A stretch of DNA of 64,000 nt from ZC4RG30 sp046047615 (GCA_046047615.1 JBJOHO010000067.1:1-64000); one strand, 5' to 3'. Positions 1 to 8,510 are shown, counted from the first letter of the stretch. Notes: a model not told the origin generated them from the letters alone. Numbers and translations: made by a program.

Positions 1-51
1 GTGGCGCAGGGCCTCGACATCCGCTCGCTGCGCGAGGAGGGACGCGAATGA
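1..51 (+). CDS. C-terminal end of a VapB-type antitoxin (5' truncated)
   Basis: The frame is open from the first base of the window and reads VAQGLDIRSLREEGRE before a TGA stop. The ending with SLREEGR resembles the flexible toxin-binding tail of Phd/VapB-like antitoxins. The stop overlaps the start of the PIN-domain toxin as ATGA, the usual antitoxin-toxin arrangement. Only 16 codons are visible, so the DNA-binding domain and the exact family cannot be judged. The call rests mainly on the neighbour. Confidence 0.6.
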   Translation: MAQGLDIRSLREEGRE

Positions 52-467
52 CTCTTGTGCTGGACGCCTCCGTGGCCCTGGCCTGGGGGCTGGAGGACGA
101 AGGGCCGGGTCATGACTACGCGCAGCGGGTGTTGTCCGGGTTGGCGCAGCAGGGCGCAGTGGCCTGGGTACCGTCACTTTGGGGTCTTGAGGTCGGCAAC
201 GTGCTGGCCCGAGGCGAGGCCCGCGGCACTGTGCCTGCAGCGCGCCTCGAGGCGCTGCTGCGGGTCCTGGACCACCTGCCCTTGCGCATCGATGAACAGA
301 CCGCCGAGCGTGCCCTCCGTGAGACGCTGGTCCTGGCGCGGCAGCGCCGGCTGTCCACCTATGACGCGAGCTCTCTGGAACTCGCTGCCCGCAAAGGCCT
401 GCCGATTGCCACCCTGGATGCTGCCTTGGCAGCCGCTGCGGACGCCTGTGGCGTAGCGCGGGTCTAG
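48..467 (+). CDS. vapC: PIN-domain toxin, VapC type
   Basis: This is a 139-residue PIN-domain protein, a predicted Mg-dependent ribonuclease of a type II toxin-antitoxin pair. The acidic metal-binding residues fall where VapC proteins have them: Asp6 in LDASVALAW, Glu48 in LEVGNVL, Asp106 in YDASSLELA and Asp124 in TLDAAL. The length is normal for the family and the protein looks intact. The start ATG overlaps the stop of the partial antitoxin (ATGA), so translation is probably coupled and repression probably comes from the antitoxin-toxin complex. It ends two bases before the convergent end of the polysaccharide operon. RNA target unknown. Confidence 0.93.
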   Translation: MTLVLDASVALAWGLEDEGPGHDYAQRVLSGLAQQGAVAWVPSLWGLEVGNVLARGEARGTVPAARLEALLRVLDHLPLRIDEQTAERALRETLVLARQRRLSTYDASSLELAARKGLPIATLDAALAAAADACGVARV

Positions 468-468
468 A

Positions 469-1458
469 TCAGCCGCCACCCGCCAACAAGCCATCGAAAT
501 ACGCAATCGTGTGCCGCAGGCCGGCTTCCAGCTGCACGGTGGGCTGCCAGCCCAGCAGCTCCTGCGCACGCTCGATGTTGGGCTTGCGCTGCAGCGGGTC
601 GTCCTGCGGCAGCGGGAGGTTCACGATGCGGCTCTTGGAGCCGGTGAGGTCGATGACCTTCTCCGCCAGCTGGCGGATGGTGAACTCCCCCGGGTTGCCC
701 AGGTTGATCGGGCCCGGGAAGCCCGGCGCACCGCCCTCCCCGGCTGGGAGGTCCATGAAGCGCAGGAAACCTTCGACCAGGTCGTCCACGTAGCAGAAGC
801 TGCGCGTCTGCTGGCCTTCGCCATAGACGGTGATGTCTTCACCCTTCAGCGCCTGCACGATGAAGTTGCTGACCACGCGCCCGTCGTTGGGGTGCATGCG
901 CGGGCCATAGGTGTTGAAGATGCGCGCCACGCGGATGTCGAGCCCGTGCTGGCGGTGGTAGTCGAAGAACAGCGTTTCGGCGCAGCGCTTGCCCTCGTCG
1001 TAGCAGCTGCGGATGCCGATGGGGTTCACGTTGCCCCAATAGTCCTCGCGCTGCGGGTGCACGGCCGGGTCGCCGTACACCTCCGAGGTGCTGGCCTGGA
1101 AGATGCGCGCCCGCAGCCGCTTGGCCAGCCCCAGCATGTTGATGGCGCCGTGCACGCTGGTCTTGGTGGTCTGTACCGGGTCGTGCTGGTAGTGCACGGG
1201 CGAGGCCGGGCAGGCCAGGTTGTAGATCTGGTCCACCTCGATGAAGAGGGGGAAGGTCACGTCGTGGCGCAGGAACTCGAAGCGCTTGTGGTCCAGCAGG
1301 TGCTCGATGTTGCGCTTGGACCCGGTGAACAGGTTGTCCGCGCAGACGACCTCATCGCCGCGGGCGAGCAGGCGGTCGATGAGGTGCGACCCCAGGAAAC
1401 CGGCGCCTCCGGTGACGAGGATGCGCCGGGTGCTGTTGTAGTGTCGGGCGGTCGCCAT
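469..1458 (-). CDS. UDP-glucuronate decarboxylase / UDP-xylose synthase (extended SDR)
   Basis: This 329-residue extended SDR enzyme is predicted to convert UDP-glucuronate to UDP-xylose in the cytoplasm, supplying a sugar donor for polysaccharide. The N-terminal NAD motif VTGGAGFLGSHL lies at residues 15-26. The active-site elements STSEVYGDP and the YxxxK-type SCYDEGKR follow. The stretches CPASPVHYQ and EDYWGNVNPIG are hallmarks of the UXS subgroup rather than of GalE or dTDP-glucose dehydratases. ATG at 1458 is chosen because the NAD fold begins right after it; the open frame further upstream reads as low-complexity Arg-rich sequence inside the previous gene. Last gene of the EPS operon, two bases after the small secreted protein. 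Confidence 0.92.
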   Translation of the reverse strand: MATARHYNSTRRILVTGGAGFLGSHLIDRLLARGDEVVCADNLFTGSKRNIEHLLDHKRFEFLRHDVTFPLFIEVDQIYNLACPASPVHYQHDPVQTTKTSVHGAINMLGLAKRLRARIFQASTSEVYGDPAVHPQREDYWGNVNPIGIRSCYDEGKRCAETLFFDYHRQHGLDIRVARIFNTYGPRMHPNDGRVVSNFIVQALKGEDITVYGEGQQTRSFCYVDDLVEGFLRFMDLPAGEGGAPGFPGPINLGNPGEFTIRQLAEKVIDLTGSKSRIVNLPLPQDDPLQRKPNIERAQELLGWQPTVQLEAGLRHTIAYFDGLLAGGG

Positions 1459-1460
1459 GA

Positions 1461-1958
1461 TCAGGTGGACACCTGCGGCCGGCAGCGGCCCAGCAGCTGG
1501 ACGGTCTTGCCGCCCACGGTGCTGTTCACCGTCAGGCTGCCGTTCTTGTCCCAGGCGGTGCCGTCGGGGGTGAAGCGCACGGTGATGTGGCAGTGCTCGT
1601 TGGGCCGCAACGACAGGCCGACGCGGCACTGGTTGCTGACGATGCTGAAGAACTGGTTGCCGCTGGTGATGGTGGTGTTGAACAGCCGCAGCGTGCTGCC
1701 GCCGGTGTTGCGCAGCGAAAGCCGCCCGGTGACGCTGTTGGGGCGCCGCGGCTTCGAGCCGCAGGGCGAGTCCAGCACCAGGCGCGAGGGCTCGAAGCTC
1801 AGCTTGCCGGGAGGCGGCGGTGGCGGCGGGCGCCTGTCCCGGCCGCCGCTGCGGTCATCGTCGGCGCCGGCGAGCGGCGCAGCCAGGGCCAGCACTGCGG
1901 CCATGAGCAAACCCAGGCGCGTGGCGGCCGAGGGTTGGTGGGTGGTTGTCGGTGTCAT
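1461..1958 (-). CDS. Secreted protein with an ASH-like (HYDIN-type) beta-sandwich domain
   Basis: This 165-residue protein has an N-terminal signal peptide (hydrophobic stretch LGLLMAAVLALAAPLAGA). An Arg/Gly stretch and a run of seven prolines follow, then one beta-rich domain from about residue 53. That domain has the pattern of ASH/HYDIN-type immunoglobulin-like repeats: LSFEPSRLVL, VTGRLSLRNTGG, ITVRFTPDGTAW. Three of its four Cys residues lie in the folded part, so a periplasmic disulfide is possible. The start overlaps the stop of the O-antigen ligase-like gene (ATGA) and the stop lies two bases before the decarboxylase gene, so it belongs to the EPS operon. No enzyme motif is seen; a binding or scaffold role at the export site is inference. 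Confidence 0.8.
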   Translation of the reverse strand: MTPTTTHQPSAATRLGLLMAAVLALAAPLAGADDDRSGGRDRRPPPPPPPGKLSFEPSRLVLDSPCGSKPRRPNSVTGRLSLRNTGGSTLRLFNTTITSGNQFFSIVSNQCRVGLSLRPNEHCHITVRFTPDGTAWDKNGSLTVNSTVGGKTVQLLGRCRPQVST

Positions 1959-3391
1959 GGGTCGACCTCTATTCCATGAGCGGAGTGGGCGGAAGGCGCC
2001 GGGACATCCCGGCGGGCGCGGACGGAACCGTTGAGCAGGGCCAGCAGCAAGGCCGCCACACAGGCCAGCGCCGTGGTGCGCAGCGGGTAATCGAGCGCGC
2101 TGTGCAGCGCGAGCAGCAGCAGACCGGCGGCGGCGCCGAGGGTCTGTCCCTGGTTGCGGTGGTGCTCGCCGGGCACGCGCTGCCAGGCCTGCCAGCCCAG
2201 CCGCAGCACGGCGACGAGGGCCGCCAGCGCCAGCAGCAGGGCCGGCAGCCCGCCCTCGAGCCAGAGCTCGAGGTATTCGTTGTGGGCATGGTTGAGCACC
2301 GCCTCGCCGGTGCCCACCACCTGGGGCACTTCGTCGTGGGCGTCTTCAAAGCTGCCCAGGCCCCAGCCCACGCCGGCGGCCGGTGCGGCGGCCTGCCACA
2401 GCCAGCCGGCGTACTGCCAGCGGCCATCCTCGAGGGCGTCGGTCTGCTGCATGCGCAGCAGCAGCGTGTAGAGCGTGTATTGCAGCATGAGGCCCAGCGC
2501 GACCACGCCCGCCAACCGCAGCCACTGTGTGGCGGCGCGGCCGGCGCCACCGTGGCGGCCGGCGCCGGCGCGCCCGCGCCACAGCACCAGCAGGCTGGCC
2601 GGCACGGACAGCATCATCAGCAGCAGTCCGGCCCGCGAGGTCGTGGCCGTGACCCCCACGGCCAGCACCACGATGACACCCGCCAGCAACCAGACGCCCA
2701 GATCCTGCTCGGGCCGGCGCACATGGCGCACGCGGTCCGCCAGGCGCCCTGTGGCCACGGGGAGCAACACCGCCAACAGGCTGGCCAAGTGGTTGCGGTT
2801 GGCAAAGAAGCCCACCGCACTGCCGCGGTTGGTGATCGGGTGCAGGTAGAAGCTGCTGTCATACCCATCGAGCATCTGCACCAGACCGAGCAGCGCGCTG
2901 AGCACCGCAAAGCCCAGCACCCCCAGCAGCAGCAGGCGGCGCTGCGCGCCGTTGAGCGTGGCAGCGGCCACGAACACCGCCACCGGCACCAGCAGGCCCA
3001 GTGCCAGGTCGAGCGTGGCCTGCGGAAACACGCTGAGGGGCCGCCAGGCGGGCTCGACCCCGGCGACGCGCAGCGCCTCGGCCAGCGCCTGCCGGCCCGG
3101 CAGTGCCGCCCACAGCGCCGGTGGCAACGGCAGCACTTGCAGCAGCGGCAGTGCAAGGAGCAGTGCCGGCCACAGCCACACCCGGCGCAGTGCCTCGGGC
3201 CGGCGCTCCGGGGCCAGCGCCAGCCGCCAGGCGGCCCACACCAGCAGCAGCAGCGCAGGCACGATGAGCGCGGCGTCGAGCACGGTGCCAGAGGCACTGC
3301 CGCCGCCGACCAGCGCCAGCAGCAGCAGGCCGGCCAGCAGCAACTGGAAGCCCTGCGAGGACCACTCGCGCGTGTTGTCGGCGCCTGTCAC
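1955..3391 (-). CDS. O-antigen ligase / Wzy-type polymerase family membrane protein
   Basis: This 478-residue polytopic inner-membrane protein has about ten to twelve hydrophobic segments and a larger extracytoplasmic loop in the second half. The loop carries VLNHAHNEYLELWLEGG, the conserved HNxYLE-like element of the Wzy_C/WaaL O-antigen ligase family. Members polymerise or ligate undecaprenyl-linked glycans at the periplasmic face. The GTG start at 3391 is chosen because it forms a GTGA overlap with the stop of the upstream TPR gene; further upstream the frame has no membrane character. In this operon it is the best candidate for EPS/capsule polymerase. Sequence alone does not separate polymerase from ligase. 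Confidence 0.88.
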   Translation of the reverse strand: MTGADNTREWSSQGFQLLLAGLLLLALVGGGSASGTVLDAALIVPALLLLVWAAWRLALAPERRPEALRRVWLWPALLLALPLLQVLPLPPALWAALPGRQALAEALRVAGVEPAWRPLSVFPQATLDLALGLLVPVAVFVAAATLNGAQRRLLLLGVLGFAVLSALLGLVQMLDGYDSSFYLHPITNRGSAVGFFANRNHLASLLAVLLPVATGRLADRVRHVRRPEQDLGVWLLAGVIVVLAVGVTATTSRAGLLLMMLSVPASLLVLWRGRAGAGRHGGAGRAATQWLRLAGVVALGLMLQYTLYTLLLRMQQTDALEDGRWQYAGWLWQAAAPAAGVGWGLGSFEDAHDEVPQVVGTGEAVLNHAHNEYLELWLEGGLPALLLALAALVAVLRLGWQAWQRVPGEHHRNQGQTLGAAAGLLLLALHSALDYPLRTTALACVAALLLALLNGSVRARRDVPAPSAHSAHGIEVDP

Positions 3392-4584
3392 CACGTGGGC
3401 TCCACGGCCAGGTTGTCGAACCAGGCGGTGCCGCGCGCCTGCGTCTCGGCCGGAATGCGTGCATGCAGCTCCAGCTGCAGCCACTGGCCGGCGCAGCCCT
3501 CGGCAGGCACCGTGAAGGCGGCGGTCTCGCGCCGCCAGTCCGCCGAACCGCGACGCGGCGGCGTGGCCAGCAGCTCGGTGTTGGCCGGCACGCAGCGCAG
3601 CGCCCAGCGCAGGCCCTGCGGTGTTTCCAGGGATTCGTAGCGGCTCTCCCAGGAGAGCTGCCACCTCCCGGGCGGCAATGTCAGCAGTTGGCGCACGCCG
3701 CGGTAGCCGGCGCGCCGCCCGGCAAAGGCCAGCCGCAGGTGGTGGCCACTGCCACGCAGCGCCAGGCGTCGCCCGGCCTCGACGCCCGCGACCTGCTCCA
3801 CCTGCCACTCGAAAGGCGAACCGAGGCTTTCCGCGAGCTCAAAGCCACCATCCCAGATCAGCTCCGGAAGCGCCGTGTCGGACGGGGCATCACCGGCCCC
3901 GGCCGCCTGCCCCGCCAGCCTCGTCCAGATGCGGCGGGCCTCGGCCACTTCACCCTCACGCACGTAGCGGCCGAGGTACTCAGCCATTTCCGCGGGGCGC
4001 AGCCCGCCCTGCGCTGCCAACGGCTCGAACAGGGGCGGCAGGGCGTCGCGTGTGGAGGCTTCGTTGGCGAAGCGCCGCAGGAAGCGGTCACGCCAGGGGG
4101 GCTCGGCCTGCAGGGCCTGCAGCAGCGCCGGGTGGGCCGCCGGCTGCGCGGCCAGCCGCAGCAACTGCGGCTCGGCGGCGCCCGCCTGCTGCGGATAGAG
4201 CCGCAGCAGGTGGTCGAGGGGCGCCACGGCGGCCGCCGGGTCTTTCCCTTCCAGGGCCAGGTCGGCGGCGAGCATCAGGGCGTTGGCGTCGCGAGGGGCG
4301 TGCCGCAGGGCCAGCGCCACGAAGCGGCGCGCGGCCGCGGACTCGCCGCGCTGCAGGGCGACCTGCGCCAGCACCGCATAGGCGCGGCCATCGAGCGGGC
4401 GCTCGGCCAAGGCCTGACGCGCCAGCCGTTCGGCCGCCCGCGGCCGGTCGTCGTAGAACGCGTCGGTGGCCTCGGCCCAGGCGTCGTTGGCCGGCAACAG
4501 GCCGCCACGCAGCAGGAACACCAGCCCGGCCAGCGCGGCCAGCGCGGTGACCAGCAGCGCCGCCTGACGGGGGCGCAGCGTCAT
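3388..4584 (-). CDS. Membrane-anchored TPR protein with C-terminal beta domain, EPS-associated
   Basis: This 398-residue protein starts with a membrane anchor (about residues 9-28, LLVTALAALAGLVFLLRGG). TPR-like helical repeats follow to about residue 250; examples are ERLARQALAERPLDGRAYAV and ARRFVALALRHAPRDANAL. The last third is beta-rich (GSGHHLRLAFAGRR, GRWQLSWESRYESL) and looks like a jelly-roll carbohydrate-binding fold. It sits 12 bases after the BY-kinase gene and overlaps the polymerase start (GTGA), so the polymerase depends on its translation. TPR proteins in EPS loci often organise the export apparatus. The C-terminal fold assignment is by eye and tentative. Confidence 0.75.
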   Translation of the reverse strand: MTLRPRQAALLVTALAALAGLVFLLRGGLLPANDAWAEATDAFYDDRPRAAERLARQALAERPLDGRAYAVLAQVALQRGESAAARRFVALALRHAPRDANALMLAADLALEGKDPAAAVAPLDHLLRLYPQQAGAAEPQLLRLAAQPAAHPALLQALQAEPPWRDRFLRRFANEASTRDALPPLFEPLAAQGGLRPAEMAEYLGRYVREGEVAEARRIWTRLAGQAAGAGDAPSDTALPELIWDGGFELAESLGSPFEWQVEQVAGVEAGRRLALRGSGHHLRLAFAGRRAGYRGVRQLLTLPPGRWQLSWESRYESLETPQGLRWALRCVPANTELLATPPRRGSADWRRETAAFTVPAEGCAGQWLQLELHARIPAETQARGTAWFDNLAVEPTW

Positions 4585-4596
4585 GCGGGGGTTGCG

Positions 4597-6990
4597 TCAG
4601 GCCGGTGGCGGTGAGCCAGGCGTGGCCACGGACAGGCTGGGATCGATGGCGGCGTTTTCCAAAGCCGGGCGCGTGTCGTCCGCGCCGGCGGCCGCGCCGC
4701 TGCGGCCCCCATAGCCGTAGCTGCCACCACCGTAGCCATATCCATAGCCGTAACCATAGCCGTAACCATACCCGTAGCCGGCCTGCGCAGGATCGTATTT
4801 AACAAGTAGCGCACCGATGACGCGGGCGCGCACCGCCGCCAGACGCTTGAGCGCGTCGCGGACCACGCCCACGCGGGCATGGCGGGCGCCGACGACCAGC
4901 AGCGTGGCGTCGACGCCGGTGGCAATGGTGGGCACGTCTGCCAGGCCCAGCAACGGCGGACCGTCGACGATGATCTGGTCGTACTGGTGGCCGCCCCAGG
5001 CCAGCAGCGAGCGGAACCGCGTGTGCGACAACAGCTCGGCCGGATTGGAAGGCGACTCACCGGCCAGCACCACGCGCAGGTTGGCAAAGCCGCTTTCCTT
5101 GACCAGGCCGGCGCCGGTGATCTTGCCGGCCAGGTATTCGGCCAGCCCGGCCTCGTTGCGGGCGCCGAGCTTGCTGTGCAGCGAGGGCTTGCGCAGGTCC
5201 GCGTCGATGAGCAGCACGGACTGTCCCAGCTGCGCGAACTGGCGCGCCAGGGTGAGCGCCGTGGTGCTCTTGCCCTCGCCGGCCACGGCACTGGTGATCA
5301 GCAGCACCCGCGGCGCGCCGGCCTCGGTGGCGAACTGCAGGCCGGTGCGCAGCGAGCGGTAGGCCTCGGAGAAGCCGGACCGGGAGTCGCCAGTCACCTG
5401 GTCCAGCAGGTCCTGGTCCACCTTGGGCACCACGCCGAACACGTGCAGCCCCAACTGGCGCTCGATGTCTTCCGGCGACTTGAGCGTGTCGTCGAGCTTC
5501 TCGAGCAGGAAGGCCAGGGCAACGCCGAGCACCAGGCCCAGCACCAGGCCAGTGAGCGCATCGCGGCGCACGTCCGGCTTGATGCGCCAGGCGCCCTGCG
5601 CGGGGTCGACCATGGAGATGTTGTTGGACTGCGTGTCGCCGGCCACGCCCAGCTCGGCATAGCGCTTCAGCAAGGCTTCGTAGAGCTGCAGGTTGGTGTC
5701 GGCCTCGCGCTTGAGGATGTTGTATTGCAGGCCGCTGCCCTGCAGCGACAGCAGCTCGCGCTGCAGGCCGCCCACGCGCTGGCGCAGCAGCTGCTCGTTG
5801 GCCAGCGCCGCCTGGTATTCGCCGCGGGCCGCCTCGGCATAGCCGCCGAGCTCTTCGCGGATGCGGTTCTCGAGGTCGGCGATGCGCCGCTGCATCAGCT
5901 GCATCTCCGGATGCTCGGCCTTCAGCTGGCCGCGGCGCGCCTCGTAGTCCGACTTGAGCGTGGCGCGCTGTTCGCGCAGCGTATCGAGCAGCGGGCTCTT
6001 GAGGGCCTCGAGCGAGGCTGCGGAATCCGCGGCGCTGGCCTGGCGCCAGCGCGACTCGGCGCGGATGCGCTCGGAGGTGGCCTCGCCCAGCGCGGTGTTC
6101 AGCGATTCGAGGGTCTGCGACGCCAGGGCCGTGTTGCGGTCGACGCTGGCCAGGCCCTGCTTCTGCGAATAGGCGGTGAGGGACTTCTCGCTCTCCTCCA
6201 GCTTGAGCTTGAGCTGCTGCAACTGGTCTTCGAGAAACTTGCGCGCGTACTGCGAGTTGTCTTCGCGGCGTGTCAGGTTGGCGTCGATGTAGGCCTGGGC
6301 CACGCCGTTGGCCACGCGCTCGGCCACGCGCTGGTCCGGGCTGTCGAAGCTGATCTGCACCAGCTGCGAGTTGGGCACCGCGTTCACGCCGCGCGCGCCC
6401 ATGATGCGGCCGATGGCCTCGGCTTCGCGTTCCGCCAGGCTGCGGCCATCGGCGACCGGGTCCGCGCCGCCACGCACGAGGCTCAGCAGGCCCTGCAGGC
6501 CGCCGGGGCGTGGCACCGCCTTGAGGAAGGGCTCGTCCGTGACCAGGCCCATCTGCTGCACGGTGCGCTGCGCGATGTTGCGGCTGCGCAGCAGCTCGAT
6601 CTGCGTGCCCTTGTAGTCCGTGGCGCCGGTGACGGTCTCGATGCCCTGCAGGTTGGTCACCTGCAAGGTGTTGTTGGCGATCTGGATGGTGGCCACGGAG
6701 CGGTAGATGGGCGTCTCGAGCAGCGAGGCCACCAGCGCCACCAGGCCGACGAAGCCGGCCACGCCCAGCACCGTCCAGCGGCGCTTGACCAGCACGTGCC
6801 AGAGGTCGCGCAGCGACAGCCCGCCTTCGTCGTCGTCGCCGGCATCATGGCCGCCCATGGCCGGCGAAGGCAGGTGGTGCATCGGCGCCATGCCGGGGCC
6901 ACCGACATCGGTGTGCCGCCGGCGCGGCGCGGGCATGGCGCCGCCGTAGGGTTCAGGCACTGGGAGATGATCGGGCTGGGGAGGCGTCAT
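4597..6990 (-). CDS. wzc: Polysaccharide co-polymerase with bacterial tyrosine kinase domain (Wzc-like)
   Basis: This 797-residue inner-membrane protein controls chain length and export of capsule/EPS and should autophosphorylate on tyrosine. A cytoplasmic N-terminus leads into a first TM segment (around WTVLGVAGFVGLVALVASLL). A long periplasmic Wzz/GNVR coiled-coil region follows, then a second TM near TGLVLGLVLGVALAFLL. The BY-kinase domain has Walker A GEGKST (about 571-576), Walker A' LLIDADLRKP (about 594-603) and Walker B IIVDGPPLL (about 673-681). The tail from about residue 738 holds eight consecutive Tyr-Gly pairs plus two more tyrosines, the likely autophosphorylation cluster. The phosphatase partner is two genes upstream. 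Confidence 0.95.
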   Translation of the reverse strand: MTPPQPDHLPVPEPYGGAMPAPRRRHTDVGGPGMAPMHHLPSPAMGGHDAGDDDEGGLSLRDLWHVLVKRRWTVLGVAGFVGLVALVASLLETPIYRSVATIQIANNTLQVTNLQGIETVTGATDYKGTQIELLRSRNIAQRTVQQMGLVTDEPFLKAVPRPGGLQGLLSLVRGGADPVADGRSLAEREAEAIGRIMGARGVNAVPNSQLVQISFDSPDQRVAERVANGVAQAYIDANLTRREDNSQYARKFLEDQLQQLKLKLEESEKSLTAYSQKQGLASVDRNTALASQTLESLNTALGEATSERIRAESRWRQASAADSAASLEALKSPLLDTLREQRATLKSDYEARRGQLKAEHPEMQLMQRRIADLENRIREELGGYAEAARGEYQAALANEQLLRQRVGGLQRELLSLQGSGLQYNILKREADTNLQLYEALLKRYAELGVAGDTQSNNISMVDPAQGAWRIKPDVRRDALTGLVLGLVLGVALAFLLEKLDDTLKSPEDIERQLGLHVFGVVPKVDQDLLDQVTGDSRSGFSEAYRSLRTGLQFATEAGAPRVLLITSAVAGEGKSTTALTLARQFAQLGQSVLLIDADLRKPSLHSKLGARNEAGLAEYLAGKITGAGLVKESGFANLRVVLAGESPSNPAELLSHTRFRSLLAWGGHQYDQIIVDGPPLLGLADVPTIATGVDATLLVVGARHARVGVVRDALKRLAAVRARVIGALLVKYDPAQAGYGYGYGYGYGYGYGYGGGSYGYGGRSGAAAGADDTRPALENAAIDPSLSVATPGSPPPA

Positions 6991-7008
6991 GGGGTTCCGG
7001 TGGCGCCG

Positions 7009-7737
7009 TCAGAGCGCGAGGAAGAAGATGGCCAGCGGGCTGGCCATGAGGAAGTCGCGCAGGTTGGTGCGGGCGCCGGAGAAGTCGACCACGACCATGT
7101 CGCCACCGAGCACCTCGGGATCGACCATGCGGCCGGCGCGGATCTGGCGGATGTCGAACACGGCGGCATGGCGGCGGCCGTCGACGTAGCGGTAGATGAT
7201 GATGCCGGCCGGGTTGGCCTCTCCCTGCAGGCCACCCGACATCGCAAACAGCTGCAGCAGCGAGGTGCGGCCGGTGAGGCTCTTGATGCCGGGGGCGCCC
7301 ACCGCGCCCTCGATGGTGACGCGCTGGCTGTTGTACTCGCGCACGAACACCGTGACCTGCGCGGTCTCGAGGTATTTCTCCTCGAGGCGGCGCTTCACCT
7401 CGTCCTGCAGTTCGGCAACGGTCTTGCCGTCGGCCGGGATGGCGCCGACCAGCGGCAGCGTGAACTCGCCGCTGACGGCGATGCGCACGCTGCGCGTGAA
7501 GTCCGGCTGGCCGAAGACTTCGATGTCGAGCACGTCGAGCGGGCCGACGCGGTAGTCCGTGGAGCCGACCACCGGCGCCGCCGGCAGGCCGCTCATGGTG
7601 ATCTCGGGGCCGCCGCGGCGGTTCACTTCGCGGGCGGTTTCCTCGGTGATGTAGGCGCTCTGGCAGCCGGACAGCAGCAGGCCCATGGCAAGGGCCAGGC
7701 CGAGCAGCGACAGGGGGTGGCGAGGGGTCTGGGGCAT
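7009..7737 (-). CDS. wza: Polysaccharide export lipoprotein, Wza family
   Basis: This 242-residue outer-membrane lipoprotein forms the export channel for capsule/EPS. The signal peptide ends in a lipobox (LLLSGCQSA, Cys at about residue 25). A poly_export domain follows (TDYRVGPLDVLDIEVFGQPD, GEFTLPLVGAIPADG), then an SLBB-type domain (VTIEGAVGAPG). It is shorter than E. coli Wza (379 residues), in line with the short exporters of many EPS loci. It ends about 18 bases before the kinase start and begins 12 bases after the phosphatase stop. The ATG directly precedes a good signal sequence. Confidence 0.94.
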   Translation of the reverse strand: MPQTPRHPLSLLGLALAMGLLLSGCQSAYITEETAREVNRRGGPEITMSGLPAAPVVGSTDYRVGPLDVLDIEVFGQPDFTRSVRIAVSGEFTLPLVGAIPADGKTVAELQDEVKRRLEEKYLETAQVTVFVREYNSQRVTIEGAVGAPGIKSLTGRTSLLQLFAMSGGLQGEANPAGIIIYRYVDGRRHAAVFDIRQIRAGRMVDPEVLGGDMVVVDFSGARTNLRDFLMASPLAIFFLAL

Positions 7738-7749
7738 GGGGCGGACGTC

Positions 7750-8187
7750 CTAGAGTCGTTTCAACCAGGCGTTCAGGGACTCTTCGATGTGGTTCAGGCA
7801 ATTCTCATACAGCGGCTGCGGGCCGCCGTAGGGGTCGGCGATGTCGCCGGTTGTCCAACGGCCCAGGCAGTGCACGCGCCCGGCCAGCCAGGGCGCACGG
7901 TGGCGCAGCAGCTCCTGCTGCTGCTGCTCCATGACGAGGATGAGGTCGAAGCGCTGCGCAGCGCCACGGCTGAAGCGCGTGGAACGGTGGGCCGCCAAGG
8001 ACAGCCCGCGGTCGAGCATGAGGTCCTGGCAGACCGGATCGGCCATCAGGCCGGGAGGGGCCTCGATGCCGGCAGAGGCGACCTCGATGCGTCGCCGCAG
8101 GCGGGCGGCGCGGTGCCGCAGCACCACCTCGGCCATGGGACTGCGGCAGATGTTGGCGCGGCACACGATCAGGACCTGGGTGTCCAT
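7750..8187 (-). CDS. wzb: Low-molecular-weight protein-tyrosine phosphatase (Wzb-like)
   Basis: This 145-residue cytoplasmic phosphatase should dephosphorylate the tyrosine-rich tail of the BY-kinase and so keep the co-polymerase cycling. The P-loop VCRANICRSP contains the CX5R(S/T) signature with nucleophile Cys9 and Arg15. The general acid is the Asp of IADPYGG near the C-terminus. Length and motif order match the LMW-PTP family. The start lies inside the end of the upstream regulator gene (19-base overlap), which suggests coupling. The Cys at P-loop position 5 is common in bacterial members. Confidence 0.95.
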   Translation of the reverse strand: MDTQVLIVCRANICRSPMAEVVLRHRAARLRRRIEVASAGIEAPPGLMADPVCQDLMLDRGLSLAAHRSTRFSRGAAQRFDLILVMEQQQQELLRHRAPWLAGRVHCLGRWTTGDIADPYGGPQPLYENCLNHIEESLNAWLKRL

Positions 8188-8510
8188 GCGGCATGGCCCC
8201 CCTTGCCATCGGCAGGGCTCCGCGACAGCTCACGCCGCAGCGCCGCGATCTCGGCACGCAAGGCCACGGCCTGCTGCTGTTTCTGTGCCAGCACCACCTG
8301 CACCAGCTCGGCGCGGGCGCGCTGGCCCGCCGCGGTGAGTTGGCGGCGCGCCCCGTTGGCGCGGATCCAGCCGCGGTCGACCAGCGACTGCAGGCAGTAA
8401 TGCGCCTTGCCCAGGCTGACGCCCATGTCTTGTGCGAGCACGCGCAAGCTGATGCCGGGCTGCTGGCTGAGGCGCATGAGCATGTGGAGATCGGTGGTGT
8501 CTGACGACAT
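8169..8510 (-). CDS. EPS-associated MarR-family transcriptional regulator
   Basis: This 113-residue winged-helix protein resembles the small MarR-type regulators found almost only inside capsule/EPS operons. The helix-turn-helix region reads ISLRVLAQDMGVSLGKAHYC, followed by LQSLVDRGWIRANG. The C-terminal part is a probable coiled coil rich in Gln, Arg and Glu (QKQQQAVALRAEIAALRREL). ATG at 8510 is chosen because the family begins just before the first helix. No clear Shine-Dalgarno precedes it. It lies between the RfaH-like gene and the phosphatase, so it is probably a local regulator; its operator is unknown. Confidence 0.85.
   Translation of the reverse strand: MSSDTTDLHMLMRLSQQPGISLRVLAQDMGVSLGKAHYCLQSLVDRGWIRANGARRQLTAAGQRARAELVQVVLAQKQQQAVALRAEIAALRRELSRSPADGKGGHAAWTPRS

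Noticed and set aside
1946..3640. A 564-codon plus-strand frame opposite the polymerase gene
   Set aside because: Gln/His/Arg-rich shadow of a Leu/Ala-rich membrane protein.
7915..7932. CTG/CTC triplet run as a possible microsatellite
   Set aside because: It encodes a short Gln run in the phosphatase and is too short and imperfect to call.
4879..8400. A 1173-codon open frame on the plus strand antisense to the BY-kinase, Wza and phosphatase genes
   Set aside because: It is an antisense shadow of high third-position GC in real genes. The product is low-complexity (Gln, His, Ala, Gly, Arg) and the opposite strand encodes well-recognised proteins.
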